Assembly: GCA_944470555.2 (NCBI GenBank)
Contig: OX104134.1
Coordinates: 57,465,890-57,529,889, forward strand
Length of the DNA: 64,000 bases
DNA from: Heterobilharzia americana
Taxonomy: Eukaryota; Platyhelminthes; Trematoda; Strigeidida; Schistosomatidae
Direction of reading: 5' to 3'
Part shown: positions 39,601-44,219 of the stretch, piece by piece
Position numbering within the stretch: the stretch's first letter is position 1
Layout: the number at the start of each line of letters is the position of its first letter
Position numbers and translations under genes: made by a program
The notes under the pieces: model-generated
What the model was told of the DNA's origin: nothing
The model's database searches: none
Seen by the model: only the letters and a program-made list of their open reading frames with translations

Positions 39601-42286
39601 TCTCAGTTCAGTGAGGAAATGATCATCCTACATTGGTAGGGTGGATTTTTTATACAGTGCTTTGATATTGTTCCGAATTGCTTCTCCATATCCTTTTATG
39701 AAGGTCAGTAGTGAAATGTTTGTTTAATCTTGTTTAGAACTGTTTGACTTAATATATACTGTACCTTAATACTGGTTTATGTAATGAGGAACAAATGTGC
39801 AGCGCATCAGTAGAGTTAGTTTATTGATCAAATAAGCTGTGAAAAGTACATCTAATAGCATCTTTTTCCTGTTGTAAAACTGATAAACTTAATAACTCAA
39901 TATTCTAGTGGATAATCACTTGACACCTGAAGCACTACTTGATGGATGCATATATTGGCGGGAATAAAAACGTTGATTCATATAGATCAAACTGACGAGT
40001 TACAGATAGGATAAACTGCTTGTACTCGACTTTACTGATAGCTGTCACTTGATAATGACAAAGTAAAATATATCAAGCAGTGTGTACTAAAAAAGTCTGA
40101 GAAGCAGTGGAATACCTTCTTCAGTAAGAACTACCATTTCGTGCTGACACGGTTTCTAACTACTGAAGTATAGTATGATCAATGCAACTTGACAGTTATT
40201 TTGAATTATCAAAATAAAATTTTTATCTAGTCTGAAATAAAATAGTTTATTCAAATAAGGCTTTAATGTGTACCACCATAATCCTCTACTGTTTGAATAG
40301 GAAAGTGCCAGTCAGTCAGTTATAATGCATTCTGTTTTGAAGTGTATGAGGGTGCAGATATACTCCTTACTCATTTTTAGAAATTTATTTATTTCATATA
40401 AGCAAACTTATAATGTCAGATTTCAATCTATGCTACAGATATAAAGGTCCACTGCCTGACACAATAAACTGGCGAGCATTTGTCGCTGATATTGAGACTA
40501 TATTTCAAACGGCAAATCTAGAAAAGGATCCTTTAATTGAGCCCGATGTATATAGACCTGATTCAGTGGTCGCACAGAACTGTTTAACAGCTGAGGTGGC
40601 TAAAACCGCTGATGGAGCAATTGTAAAATTGCAGCTAAAGTAAGTAAAATTATTACAAAAGAATGAATTATAAATTATTCATAGAAACAAAAGTTCATAT
40701 CATTGTTTTTGTTTGTCAATAATTCCTCAGGGAGCAAAGTGATTCCTGTTACTCATTTTCTAGTGCATACATATATTTTCATTATCTCTCCACACTCTGT
40801 TACTGATCATAAGGTTTTTAGTTGCTGCCATAAGGATAAACTTATCAGAAAGATTTTTGAATTCATGAATCTAATTTCTCTGGTCTGTGTTACTCATAAG
40901 CCTAATCAAACAAGCCAACAAGCTCTGCTGAATACTATGTTTGTCTTCCAGTTGACTGATTTATCTTCACCAATTCATACTACTTACTTGGTTTTCAGCA
41001 TATGATTCAAAATCTGCATTTCGAAACATCTGAGTGAATTCACTCACAATAAAATTTTAAGAATACCAAAACAAAACGTCCACAGAGTCAGTCAGTGGAA
41101 TCCTTACTCCTAACATAAGGCAAGACAAGTGATTACCCCTAAATTTTGAAGTTAAGTCATTCGAACAAGACTTGGAAGAATCATGATAGACACTCATGAC
41201 TTTTCAAAAGACGTGGCCTAGACATTTTGAAAAGTCCCTTTTTAGAGATAATATCAAATTCATGCAATACAATATTCATTCCAATTTATTTGCCACCGAA
41301 CACTTTACAAAGAGGAATTCAAGTGCTGCTATGTCAACAGCTGTACAGGTTATGATTGATTCTAGTCATGAAATGAAGTACGGTTTCATATAATAGCATT
41401 TTATTTTAAGAGTTTTGTGAAGATTGATTTGCTTCAAGGTAGTATTCATCGATGACCGTCATCAGTTGTACAACGTTCGAAAGGCTGGGAGGACTGGACA
41501 ACTGTCCGATCCAAGTACGACATTTTTCAACAGTGCGTATCTGTGATCCCTCCAGAGATGGACCGAATGGTTAACGTACTCACCACAAAACTGGATAGTG
41601 AAGTGAAATTAAAAATTAGATTGGGGTTAATGGTGTTGTACGTCGAAGTCAGGAACGTTAAAGTGTTGAACTTGGCTCATAGTTCAGAGATGAACAAGTT
41701 AGCACTGGGACCATTTAATTGTGTTGTCACTGATTGGCCATGATAGGAAATGAAACTAATGCCAGGTACTTGCTAGTTATCAATGACCCGTCATTAGTGA
41801 AAAAATTACCTGCAGTGCTACGGATAAAATTATTTAGATTGAATAATTTTGCTAACTCAGAATGTTTTACATACAACAAAAAGCGACCACCTTTTAAATA
41901 AGTATCTGCATTTACCATGCATTGATTTGTGCTATTTTGTCAAGTAATTCAACAGACCTTAACAATGATGGACATTTTCATCATAAAGATGTTTTCATTC
42001 CACTGTTTTACGCTAAATTTTACAATATTTACAGGTAAAACAGCGCAGATTGCAAATTTTATCTATGTTCAGTGATTTTGATGAAACTCACCGTCTAACA
42101 GTTAGCCAAAATCAATTCCGTCGCGTGTTAACCATTCTGGGCGTTGGCGAACTGTTGACAGAAAGAGAATGGGCTGCACTTTATTGCAAATATCGCCATC
42201 CATTGGGTGTAACTGACAATATTAACTACCAGGCTTTTGCTGATGATGTCTATTCAGCTGCTGGTATGGAACCACGCATGCCATAA
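3511..42286 (+). CDS. Multi-EF-hand protein gene, 13 exons (EFCAB6-like)
   Basis: Joining 3511-3630, 3665-3863, 3895-4069, 4109-4282, 16116-16425, 23404-23477, 25135-25254, 27181-27801, 28935-29139, 34613-34907, 36257-36405, 40439-40622 (or 40639) and 42035 (or 42049)-42286 gives about 960 residues, once one base is restored at each of two homopolymer runs (3591-3595 and 27282-27285). Every other junction keeps frame and has GT-AG ends. The product is eight tandem modules of roughly 100-125 residues. Each has a basic helix (RRxRxSxxFxDxD type), a degenerate EF loop with D-x-D, G and V/I-T-x-x-Q-F, and a second half ending V/I/F-N-Y/W-x-x-F. There is no signal peptide or membrane segment, so it is probably cytosolic or axonemal. 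Proteins of this build are known from ciliated eukaryotes and resemble EFCAB6. A structural or calcium-sensing role is inferred from the family, not shown. Introns range from 31 bp to about 11.8 kb and carry many transposons. Confidence 0.85.
3631..3664 (+). other. Micro-intron 1 (34 bp)
   Basis: It starts GTAGAT and ends GATAG. Removing it joins a G to CT, forming an alanine codon, and restores the pattern GYVT-A-NQFFRVL that matches T-x-x-Q-F-x-R-x-L in the other modules. Read through, the frame would carry a 16-residue insertion inside the EF loop. Confidence 0.75.
3665..3863 (+). CDS. EF-hand gene exon 2 (module 1, second half)
   Basis: It encodes NQFFRVLRSLIGVPLERP, then YGVSDNKYINWREFVGAIE, then the linker ending LPPGLKVLQTIE. 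The INWREF motif is the second-half signature seen in all eight modules. The exon enters in phase 1 and leaves in phase 2 at GA before GTAACT; without splicing, the frame meets TAA at once. Confidence 0.8.
3864..3894 (+). other. Micro-intron 2 (31 bp)
   Basis: It starts GTAACT and ends CACTTAG. Removing it turns GA plus A into a glutamate codon, avoids the stop at 3865, and shifts into the frame of the following exon. The intron is near the lower size limit known for spliceosomal introns, but normal for the 5' introns of schistosome genes. Confidence 0.8.
3895..4069 (+). CDS. EF-hand gene exon 3 (module 2, first loop)
   Basis: It encodes a linker with HHLPGDEKFDCIRPLLSRI, a helix GYIIRDCYRQYD, and the loop QYDKHNMGLVTESQ. 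The first acidic ligand of the loop is replaced by Gln, so this loop is unlikely to bind calcium in the usual way. The exon enters in phase 2 and leaves in phase 0 at CAG before GTTTGT. Confidence 0.8.
4070..4108 (+). other. Micro-intron 3 (39 bp, frame-preserving)
   Basis: It starts GTTTGTG and ends TCTCTCAG, with a short pyrimidine-rich end. Because 39 is a multiple of three and it has no stop, retention would add 13 residues (VCAQLMYWKNISQ) inside the SQ-FFRGF motif. Removal gives TESQFFRGF, matching the Q-F-x-R pattern, so it is an intron. Retained forms would still translate. Confidence 0.75.
4109..4282 (+). CDS. EF-hand gene exon 4 (module 2, second half)
   Basis: It encodes FFRGFPGPKDINDEEILLLVQRY, then the second-half motif FVNYLAFENDV, then a linker ending KDGVPPG. 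It leaves in phase 0 at a strong donor (GTAAGTGA). The frame stays open to 4330, but those extra codons lie beyond the donor and do not match the family. Confidence 0.85.
4598..4900 (+). repeat. Dispersed repeat, family not identified
   Basis: This segment is richer in G and C than its surroundings, and part of it (about 4760-4860) is related to 784-870. Its open frame of 99 codons shows no domain. The shared core, a run of CTCACC or TTCACC followed by CTGACCCC or CAGACCCC, suggests two decayed copies of one transposon. I cannot name the family. Confidence 0.35.
5590..6400 (-). mobile_element. Non-LTR reverse transcriptase fragment, antisense, decayed
   Basis: The reverse complement of about 6110-6395 reads as an RT domain in one frame with several stops. 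It starts NYRPKSLPSISNKVLE (the NYRPVSLTS-type block), then FLNRNDIVHPNQHGL, and ends HAFFLDLAKANDS (the FLDLAKAFDSV block with the catalytic aspartate region). This is the Jockey/CR1/I type, not RTE. A 61-codon frame further downstream (5626-5811) may be its C-terminal part. Stops within the domain show that it is dead. Confidence 0.75.
7430..8040 (-). repeat. SM-alpha-like hammerhead SINE, two tandem copies
   Basis: On the minus strand, the copy at about 7430-7600 holds a tRNA-like head (A-box-like GTGGCCTAGTGG, B-box-like GGTTTCGAGTC) followed by a hammerhead core: CTGACGAG at about 7481-7488 and GAAA at 7464-7467, then GTGCGTC and GGATTCCACTGCTAG. A second, weaker copy lies at about 7740-7920 with the same layout. 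The segment 7960-8040 (AGAGGTCGA and ATAGCAACGGGAAACTAC blocks) also occurs at 14890-14930. This matches the known SM-alpha organisation of schistosomes: a Pol III head plus an active-type ribozyme. Confidence 0.75.
8560..8745 (-). mobile_element. RTE-like retrotransposon 3' tail fragment
   Basis: Read on the minus strand, this gives GGCGCAGATGTATACAC followed by a CTCATCTCTGGAG stretch and a CATCTCTCTC pyrimidine run. The same ordered blocks are found in the other tails in this window (22900-23190, 28300-28680, 36000-36150). It covers the last few codons plus the 3' UTR of a second RTE-like family, different from the element at 10332. Confidence 0.5.
9815..9895 (+). repeat. Penelope-type terminal fragment
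   Basis: A block running TCTACCGCAGTGTCGAAG, TTTTACTGTAATATTAA and a following CACTTAATGCTAATCAA matches the sequences next to the Penelope-like 3' ends at about 49394 and 50120. Only this terminal piece is visible here. Confidence 0.45.
10319..13610 (-). mobile_element. RTE retrotransposon, near full length, broken, with TSD
   Basis: The element occupies about 10332-13597 on the minus strand. It is flanked by a perfect 13-bp direct repeat, TAGTCGGAAGTGA, at 10319-10331 and 13598-13610. Its 3' end carries an (ATT)n run as RTE elements do. Coding order on the minus strand: endonuclease start VNVGTWNVCKMFEPTKEVQ (about 13369 downward) with ICESRWN; middle region GDMNAKLG at 12911; RT from 12038 with GKAVGPDGIPPEALRTD, NFIDFEKAFDSVDREVIWKLL, and KQGCLLSP in another frame below 11318; FTYLGSTVS near 10990; C-terminal HGSETW and IHWRRATESLC. 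Frameshifts and stops separate these blocks, so it cannot encode an intact ORF. It resembles the schistosome SR2/Perere-3 type. It inserted antisense to the host gene. Confidence 0.9.
13685..13860 (+). repeat. Hammerhead SINE, CTGAGGAG type, well preserved core
   Basis: A tRNA-like head (A-box-like GTGGCTGAGTGG, B-box-like GAGTTTGATCC) is followed by a hammerhead core, CTGAGGAG at 13781-13788, a short stem-loop pairing GTCC with GGAC, and CGAAAC at 13802-13807. The body then runs AGCTGTCTAATGCTCC. This head and body differ from the SM-alpha copies at 7430 and 14640 but match the copy at 53805-53960, so it is a separate subfamily. It sits only 75 bp from the end of the RTE insertion. Confidence 0.7.
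14590..14940 (+). repeat. SM-alpha-like repeat with opposed hammerhead halves
   Basis: The + strand part (about 14640-14830) has an A-box-like TAGCCCAGTGG head, a B-box-like AATCCGAGTC, CTGACGAGTCCC, and ACGCGTGTC with ATTCC. The GAAA of the core has been lost to AATA. Just before it, 14590-14635 reads as the reverse complement of the ribozyme's 3' half (GGATAGCAG, GGAATCC, GACGC, TTGCGTCCTATTTG). Two copies in opposite directions therefore meet here. The tail at 14890-14930 (GAGGTCGAACCATTCGATC, then TATAACAACG) matches 7975-8020. Confidence 0.65.
16116..16425 (+). CDS. EF-hand gene exon 5 (module 3 complete)
   Basis: It encodes ECKESGLVYRKEDLLNPSQ, the helix VAVYNRGIRVLDFFVDYD, the loop DYDKLRHDEVTQHQF, LNCGEVQMLANYY, and the second-half motif MVNYREFCREIDS. 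The acceptor is CTGTATACAG and the donor is C before GTAAGT (phase 1). One whole module lies in one exon here, unlike modules 1 and 2. In the loop, the usual Gly is replaced by Asp. Confidence 0.9.
16650..18190 (+). mobile_element. Penelope-like reverse transcriptase, decayed
   Basis: Ordered RT blocks of a Penelope-like element lie in shifting frames: RFYGLQKIHKPRVPF at 16994-17038; GGAPKGLPVSLIVVNLFMG at about 17370-17427 (the G-x-P-x-G-x-P block of the RT); YSDDAFIVL at 17480-17506 (the Y-x-DD active-site block); and PTHSKK, stop, LDFNLQHPINSKASV at 17667-17735, the downstream Penelope-typical motif. Stops and frameshifts abound. An 80-codon frame at 17946-18188 may be part of the linker. 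It sits in intron 5, in the sense direction. Confidence 0.8.
18430..21110. other. Intron 5 sequence without recognisable content
   Basis: AT-rich sequence with only short shadow frames. I found no exon with correct phase, no RT motif and no tRNA-like head in this stretch. Confidence 0.5.
21125..21310 (-). repeat. Hammerhead SINE with divergent stem II
   Basis: On the minus strand there is a B-box-like GGATTTGAACCC, then a linker, then CTGACGAG (21165-21172), a loop TGTCAACAGCAC, and GAAA (21149-21152), followed by TCTAGGTCCAGAGCGTC. The core bases of a hammerhead ribozyme are all present, but stem II and the product-side sequence differ from the SM-alpha copies. It seems to be another tRNA-headed ribozyme repeat. 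Confidence 0.55.
22895..23190 (-). mobile_element. RTE-like retrotransposon 3' tail
   Basis: On the minus strand a frame reads RDSRWYGSEPLS with VHSHP, in the position of the C-terminal GPRD-x(4)-W...GDMAQNR-x-QW...HS tail of RTE-like elements. After it comes a 3' UTR with TCATCATACTGGATTC and a C/T-rich run. The three overlapping minus-strand open frames here are shadows of this tail, not genes. Confidence 0.55.
23404..23477 (+). CDS. EF-hand gene exon 6 (linker, 74 bp)
   Basis: This short exon was found by phase: exon 5 leaves in phase 1 and exon 7 enters in phase 0, so the piece between must be 2 mod 3 long. After TTTGTAG it encodes (P)FHTLQLEKDPLKQISMPPT and GALSK, then AAG before GTGAGC. 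The LEKDPL core matches linkers elsewhere in the protein (ELEKQPL in exon 9, NLEKDPL in exon 12). The sequence, length and both splice sites agree. Confidence 0.85.
23478..25134 (+). other. Intron 6
   Basis: It begins GTGAGC and ends TTTTTCTCTCCACCAG. A frame from 24447 (MESEVSNYFENLGYQRAV) is unrelated to the family, and I cannot assign it. Otherwise I see nothing. Confidence 0.6.
25135..25254 (+). CDS. EF-hand gene exon 7 (module 4, helix and loop start)
   Basis: It encodes ALCMLNPEEEDLVSKLLGRI, then VREKRILTFPYFRDYDM, exactly 40 codons, entering and leaving in phase 0 (ATG before GTAAAT). The loop is cut by the intron after the first two acidic positions (DYD), the same place as in module 6. 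Confidence 0.9.
25255..27180 (+). other. Intron 7
   Basis: It begins GTAAAT and ends CATTCTTTTTCATAG. It contains only short AT-rich open frames, including an 87-codon one at 26233-26496 with no recognisable feature. Confidence 0.6.
27181..27801 (+). CDS. EF-hand gene exon 8 (end of module 4, module 5)
   Basis: The longest exon. It encodes GTCFSGFITGSQFERVLHFL, DCRQLCRK, then after a one-base loss in the A run 27282-27285 the frame IADQANDGINYGAFCQIVDD. A linker with DKINCVPEIGDTLCGK follows, then module 5: FLDRIRHLTLVNRIPLKPW, the loop DFDHLRSGYVTRSQF and the motif TVNWMKFVNDVD. It leaves in phase 1 at ACAG before GTAATT. The frame break sits between two clearly conserved blocks, so it is not a splice artefact. 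Confidence 0.85.
28300..28690 (+). mobile_element. RTE-like retrotransposon 3' end
   Basis: Degenerate coding blocks (GACTGCCTGATTGGGTTTCC, then GGTCACAATGGCGCAGATA) are followed by a 3' UTR with GAGTGTGGCAACTTGAGTCG. The GTGTGGCAACTTG block recurs at about 37662 near another RTE tail. It lies in intron 8 in the sense direction. Confidence 0.6.
28935..29139 (+). CDS. EF-hand gene exon 9 (linker, module 6 helix)
   Basis: It encodes VFTIPELEKQPLTRVLPQET, FIQPKPGTADWSTATAEM, then IRRKVNERRMLLLPDFTAFDP. It enters in phase 1 after TTTCAG and leaves in phase 2 at CC before GTAAGT. The helix matches the R-R-x-L/M-L-L-x-x-F pattern of the other modules; the loop's first Asp is present but the second is replaced by Ala. 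Confidence 0.9.
29720..29905 (+). repeat. tRNA-headed SINE with decayed hammerhead
   Basis: An A-box-like ATAGCTCATTGTTAAGG and a B-box-like ACGGGTTCCAACC are followed, at about 29820, by CTGCTGACAAGTGCAAACAA and then ATGAGTAGGAC. This is the same order of parts as the other hammerhead SINEs here, but the GAAA is lost. Confidence 0.5.
30120..30325 (-). repeat. SM-alpha-related SINE, divergent
   Basis: On the minus strand an A-box-like CAGCTTAGTGGTAAA lies near 30300. Further along come GCTGATGAGTAGC (30190-30205 region), then ACAACGCAGGTCTGGAGCC and ACCTGCC, which line up with ACGCGCGTCCTGGATTCC and ACTGCTAG of SM-alpha hammerheads. The GAAA has become ACAA, so the ribozyme is probably inactive. 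Confidence 0.45.
31006..31348. repeat. Fold-back (MITE-like) element with 75-bp inverted arms
   Basis: The arm 31006-31080 and the arm 31274-31348 are inverted copies with few mismatches; the best block is TTGTTAAGG, one variable base, then TAAGGTAGAGAAAGTGGTTTC. About 190 bp of AT-rich sequence without an open frame separates them. This is the layout of a non-autonomous inverted-repeat element. I did not find a clear target-site duplication. Confidence 0.65.
34613..34907 (+). CDS. EF-hand gene exon 10 (module 6 loop, module 7 helix start)
   Basis: The first base completes a Pro codon from exon 9, giving FDPIHRGIVTMNNFRQLVSM. Then come SSEEIDAIISRYANDDGFNY and LEFLNHLC, then a linker ending DAEGVMDILKAE. 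It leaves in phase 0 at GAA before GTATGC. Here the loop has R-G-I-V-T with the N-N-F block instead of Q-F. Confidence 0.9.
34908..36256 (+). other. Intron 10
   Basis: It begins GTATGC and ends TTTCACCTAAG. Apart from the retrotransposon tail at 36000-36150 I see nothing. Confidence 0.6.
36000..36150 (-). mobile_element. RTE-like retrotransposon 3' tail fragment
   Basis: On the minus strand, CCGGACACAGATGTGTTCATC is followed by a C/T-rich UTR with CTTCCTAACTTTCACTC and TCCTTTCATGTG. The block order parallels the tails at 8560-8745 and 28490-28560. Weakly preserved. Confidence 0.4.
36257..36405 (+). CDS. EF-hand gene exon 11 (module 7, first loop)
   Basis: It encodes VYRRRLRLSDWFRDHD, the loop DHDKLNHGYLPRITF, RRCLGVLSLQTGETN and LSVLEDR. 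It enters in phase 0 and leaves in phase 2 at GACAG before GTATGC. The V-T of the loop is L-P here. Confidence 0.9.
37570..37745 (+). mobile_element. RTE-like retrotransposon 3' end
   Basis: A C/T-rich UTR (CTTTCTTCTCTTCCC), then TTGTTACTTGATGTGGTG and GTGTGGCAACTTGCACCG, ends in an ATT-repeat (GATTATTATTATTACTATG). It is the terminal UTR of the same RTE-like family as 28300-28690, in the sense direction. Confidence 0.6.
38503..38920 (-). pseudogene. RACK1 processed pseudogene, 5' part only
   Basis: The minus strand encodes WD-repeat sequence collinear with the N-terminal third of RACK1, the ribosome-associated Gbeta-like scaffold: WVTKAATTPQPYLLLSTSQN, IVWDLQ, a stop, DDHYGVPVRSCHGYNHFVSD, VIMSSDDLYALASSRNGTLR, LYDLETGKITRHF, HEGDVLSFAFSADNSQIASG and RDKAARLWYVDVCR. 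It runs through without introns, carries a stop codon, and breaks off in the third repeat. It looks like a truncated retrocopy made by L1/RTE-type machinery, inside intron 11 and antisense. A functional short protein is unlikely. Confidence 0.85.
39100..39375 (-). repeat. Probable tRNA-headed SINE
   Basis: On the minus strand, AACTTAGTGGTTAAAT (A-box-like), then TCTCACCATGTGATAGG and TCTGAATCACC (B-box-like), are spaced as in a tRNA. A body with GCTTGCTGGTCAGAGC follows. No complete hammerhead core is visible. An 84-codon open frame on the same strand is a shadow of it. Confidence 0.4.
40439..40639 (+). CDS. EF-hand gene exon 12 (module 7 second half, linker)
   Basis: The entering bases complete an Arg codon, giving DRYKGPLPDTINWRAFVADI and E, then the linker NLEKDPLIEPDVYRPDSVV and AKTADGAI. 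The 3' end is uncertain. A strong GTAAGT donor at 40640 (phase 2) would need an acceptor at 42049. A weaker GTAAAA donor at 40623 (phase 0) fits the acceptor at 42035 and gives the better family match VKQRRLQIL in module 8. Confidence 0.8.
42035..42286 (+). CDS. EF-hand gene last exon (module 8, stop)
   Basis: After TATTTACAG it encodes VKQRRLQILSMFSDFDE, the loop DFDETHRLTVSQNQF, RRVLTILGVGELLTERE, and KYRHPLGVTDNINYQAFADD, ending GMEPRMP and TAA at 42284-42286. The protein ends right after module 8, which suits a complete repeat array. If the acceptor at 42049 is used, the first five residues are replaced. Confidence 0.85.
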   Translation, partial: VKQRRLQILSMFSDFDETHRLTVSQNQFRRVLTILGVGELLTEREWAALYCKYRHPLGVTDNINYQAFADDVYSAAGMEPRMP

Positions 42287-42477
42287 TGGTACGGCATGGA
42301 AAAACGTTGCGAAACCAAAAAATATTCTTTTGGTTGAATTTATGTTTAATTATTAAAAAAATGTAGATATATTTGAAAGAAAACTTCGTATGAACATTAA
42401 CCTTATTAGTTGTGACATGCTCACTGACTGCATTTCTTTACAAAAATGCTTGGATATGATGAGCACGAAATATGAGA

Positions 42478-42483
42478 AATAAA
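42478..42483 (+). terminator. Polyadenylation signal of the EF-hand gene
   Basis: A canonical AATAAA lies 192 bases after the stop codon; a second occurs at 42519-42524. Either would give a 3' UTR of about 210-260 bases. Confidence 0.5.
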
Positions 42484-43599
42484 AATCTTTCTTAGTTACT
42501 CCTTACTTTTAATAGACAAATAAATTGAGTTGCTATTTAATAATACTGGATGATACAAGAACGAAGTATGATATAATTTTGCTCCTCAAGCCTTCTAACT
42601 GTACACGATAAAAATTTTCGCTGCAGAACTTCGTGCTGTTATAATATCTGAATTAGTCGAAATGCTAACGAAAGGTTATTGAAAGAAACAACTGTGACTG
42701 TTTGTTCTCTGAGCTGGATGGCTTAATTGTGGAGCTTTCATTGTCATTTTATAAAACATCATCAGCACAAACTTCAGAAAGAAGGGAATTATGAGGTTTT
42801 TTCAACGATTTGTTTAGTAGCTTATCCTGGTGGCTCTGTCTGTGACTTGCTGTTTCCGCTAAGGTCTAGTCACTGTCTCCATATTTGATTAGTTTTATTT
42901 TGATTAGTTGTCCTGATGACCTGAAATTCGACTTCGTGTTGTTTCTTGTTGGTTGATAGATTGGGTCAATGTCAACGTATTTGTTGGTTGCTGACCAATC
43001 TGAATACAAAGCTTCTAAAAGCTTTCTCGTGAACTCTACAAATAGACAAAGGTAACACCAATGGAATCATCTACATCAGGTGGATGAACATAGCAACTGC
43101 TAAAGACACTGAGAAGAGTAGAAAAATAATTCATCTGCACAAGTGGAAATGGTGACTTGAGATATACTATAAATTCTCTCTTAGTACCATTGCTGTTAGT
43201 TCTAAGGAGAATTATCAATAATCTTAATAGTGAAATCCGTGACGGATAGACCTTAATTATAATGTTAGATAACGTGAAGCGTTACACAGTATTGGAACTT
43301 GAGATTTAGTATATTTCATAATTTGACTCTTTAGTTGTTCCACTAACTGGTCAAAAACATATCATTATCTGACATCAGTGTGATCCAATGATAAAAAATT
43401 GTGTGGCAGGGGTATATTTAAAATAGCTTCGTAGATGAAAACTCACAGAAGGCTTTCGGTATCCAAAAAATACATGTATATAAAGATTTGTGTCAAATGT
43501 ATTACAACAGTTTATCATCAATAGTCAGACGGCGCATTAAATAGGTAATATTTTCATAATATTAGCTGAACAAATGACATTCAATGAAATATTATATAC

Positions 43600-43990
43600 C
43601 GTAATATAGCGTTATTCCTTCCACTCATCTTGATGACTATCAGTGGAATCCACGACACACCTTTCATCCTTTTTAAATCAGCTCCTTTTTCATTTCTGTC
43701 TTATTCGGGGTGCTAAAATATTATTCATTAGCTGACTGGCAAGATAGCCACCTTTTATGCAACGTATGTTATTTTTTTGATACTTGTAATTTCCCATTGC
43801 TATACTGGGTCGAATCGCTCGACCTATGCCAGCAGATGGACTCCAATGTTGATGCTTCGATACTGCCGGATATTCGTGACTTTAAACTCATCTTGGTGAC
43901 TAGCAGTTAAATCCAGGACGCACTTATCGTCCTTTTTAAGTTAGTTCTCATTTCATTTTGGCGAGAACTAACATGAGTGATGGACATTCA
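43600..43990 (-). repeat. SM-alpha-like repeat, two tandem copies
   Basis: On the minus strand two hammerhead 3' halves lie about 270 bp apart: one near 43630-43660 (ATCAGTGGAATCCACGACACA in + orientation) and one near 43898-43930 (CTAGCAGTTAAATCCAGGAC and GCAC). Between them the + strand holds the SM-alpha internal block GGGTCGAATCGCTCGACC and GATGCTTCGATACTGCCGG, which also appears near 7700. Tandem phasing suggests a head-to-tail pair. The CTGANGA core is decayed in both. Confidence 0.6.
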
Positions 43991-44219
43991 GACGATGGTG
44001 AAAAATCGGTGGTTTTTTTCTATTCACACCCAAACGAATTGTTTTTCAGTAATTACACTATTAGTATGTTGTGCTTATCAGGTTGGAATGGTCCACATGA
44101 AAGACTGTGTCCAGCTAGAAGTGTTTCACGTGAATTCTTCCCTAAACTACGAGTTCAACTGTGTAGTGAGGGTGTTTCGAGTTACACACCTCTTCTGAAC
44201 GACCATTAGTTTGATGCAA

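Larger units (their letters stand above)
36406..40438 (+). other. Intron 11, about 4 kb
   Basis: It begins GTATGC and ends CTATGCTACAG. It contains an RTE 3' tail, an antisense RACK1 pseudogene and a SINE-like repeat, listed separately; the rest (36860-37500, 39400-40400) shows only short frames with no support. Confidence 0.65.
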
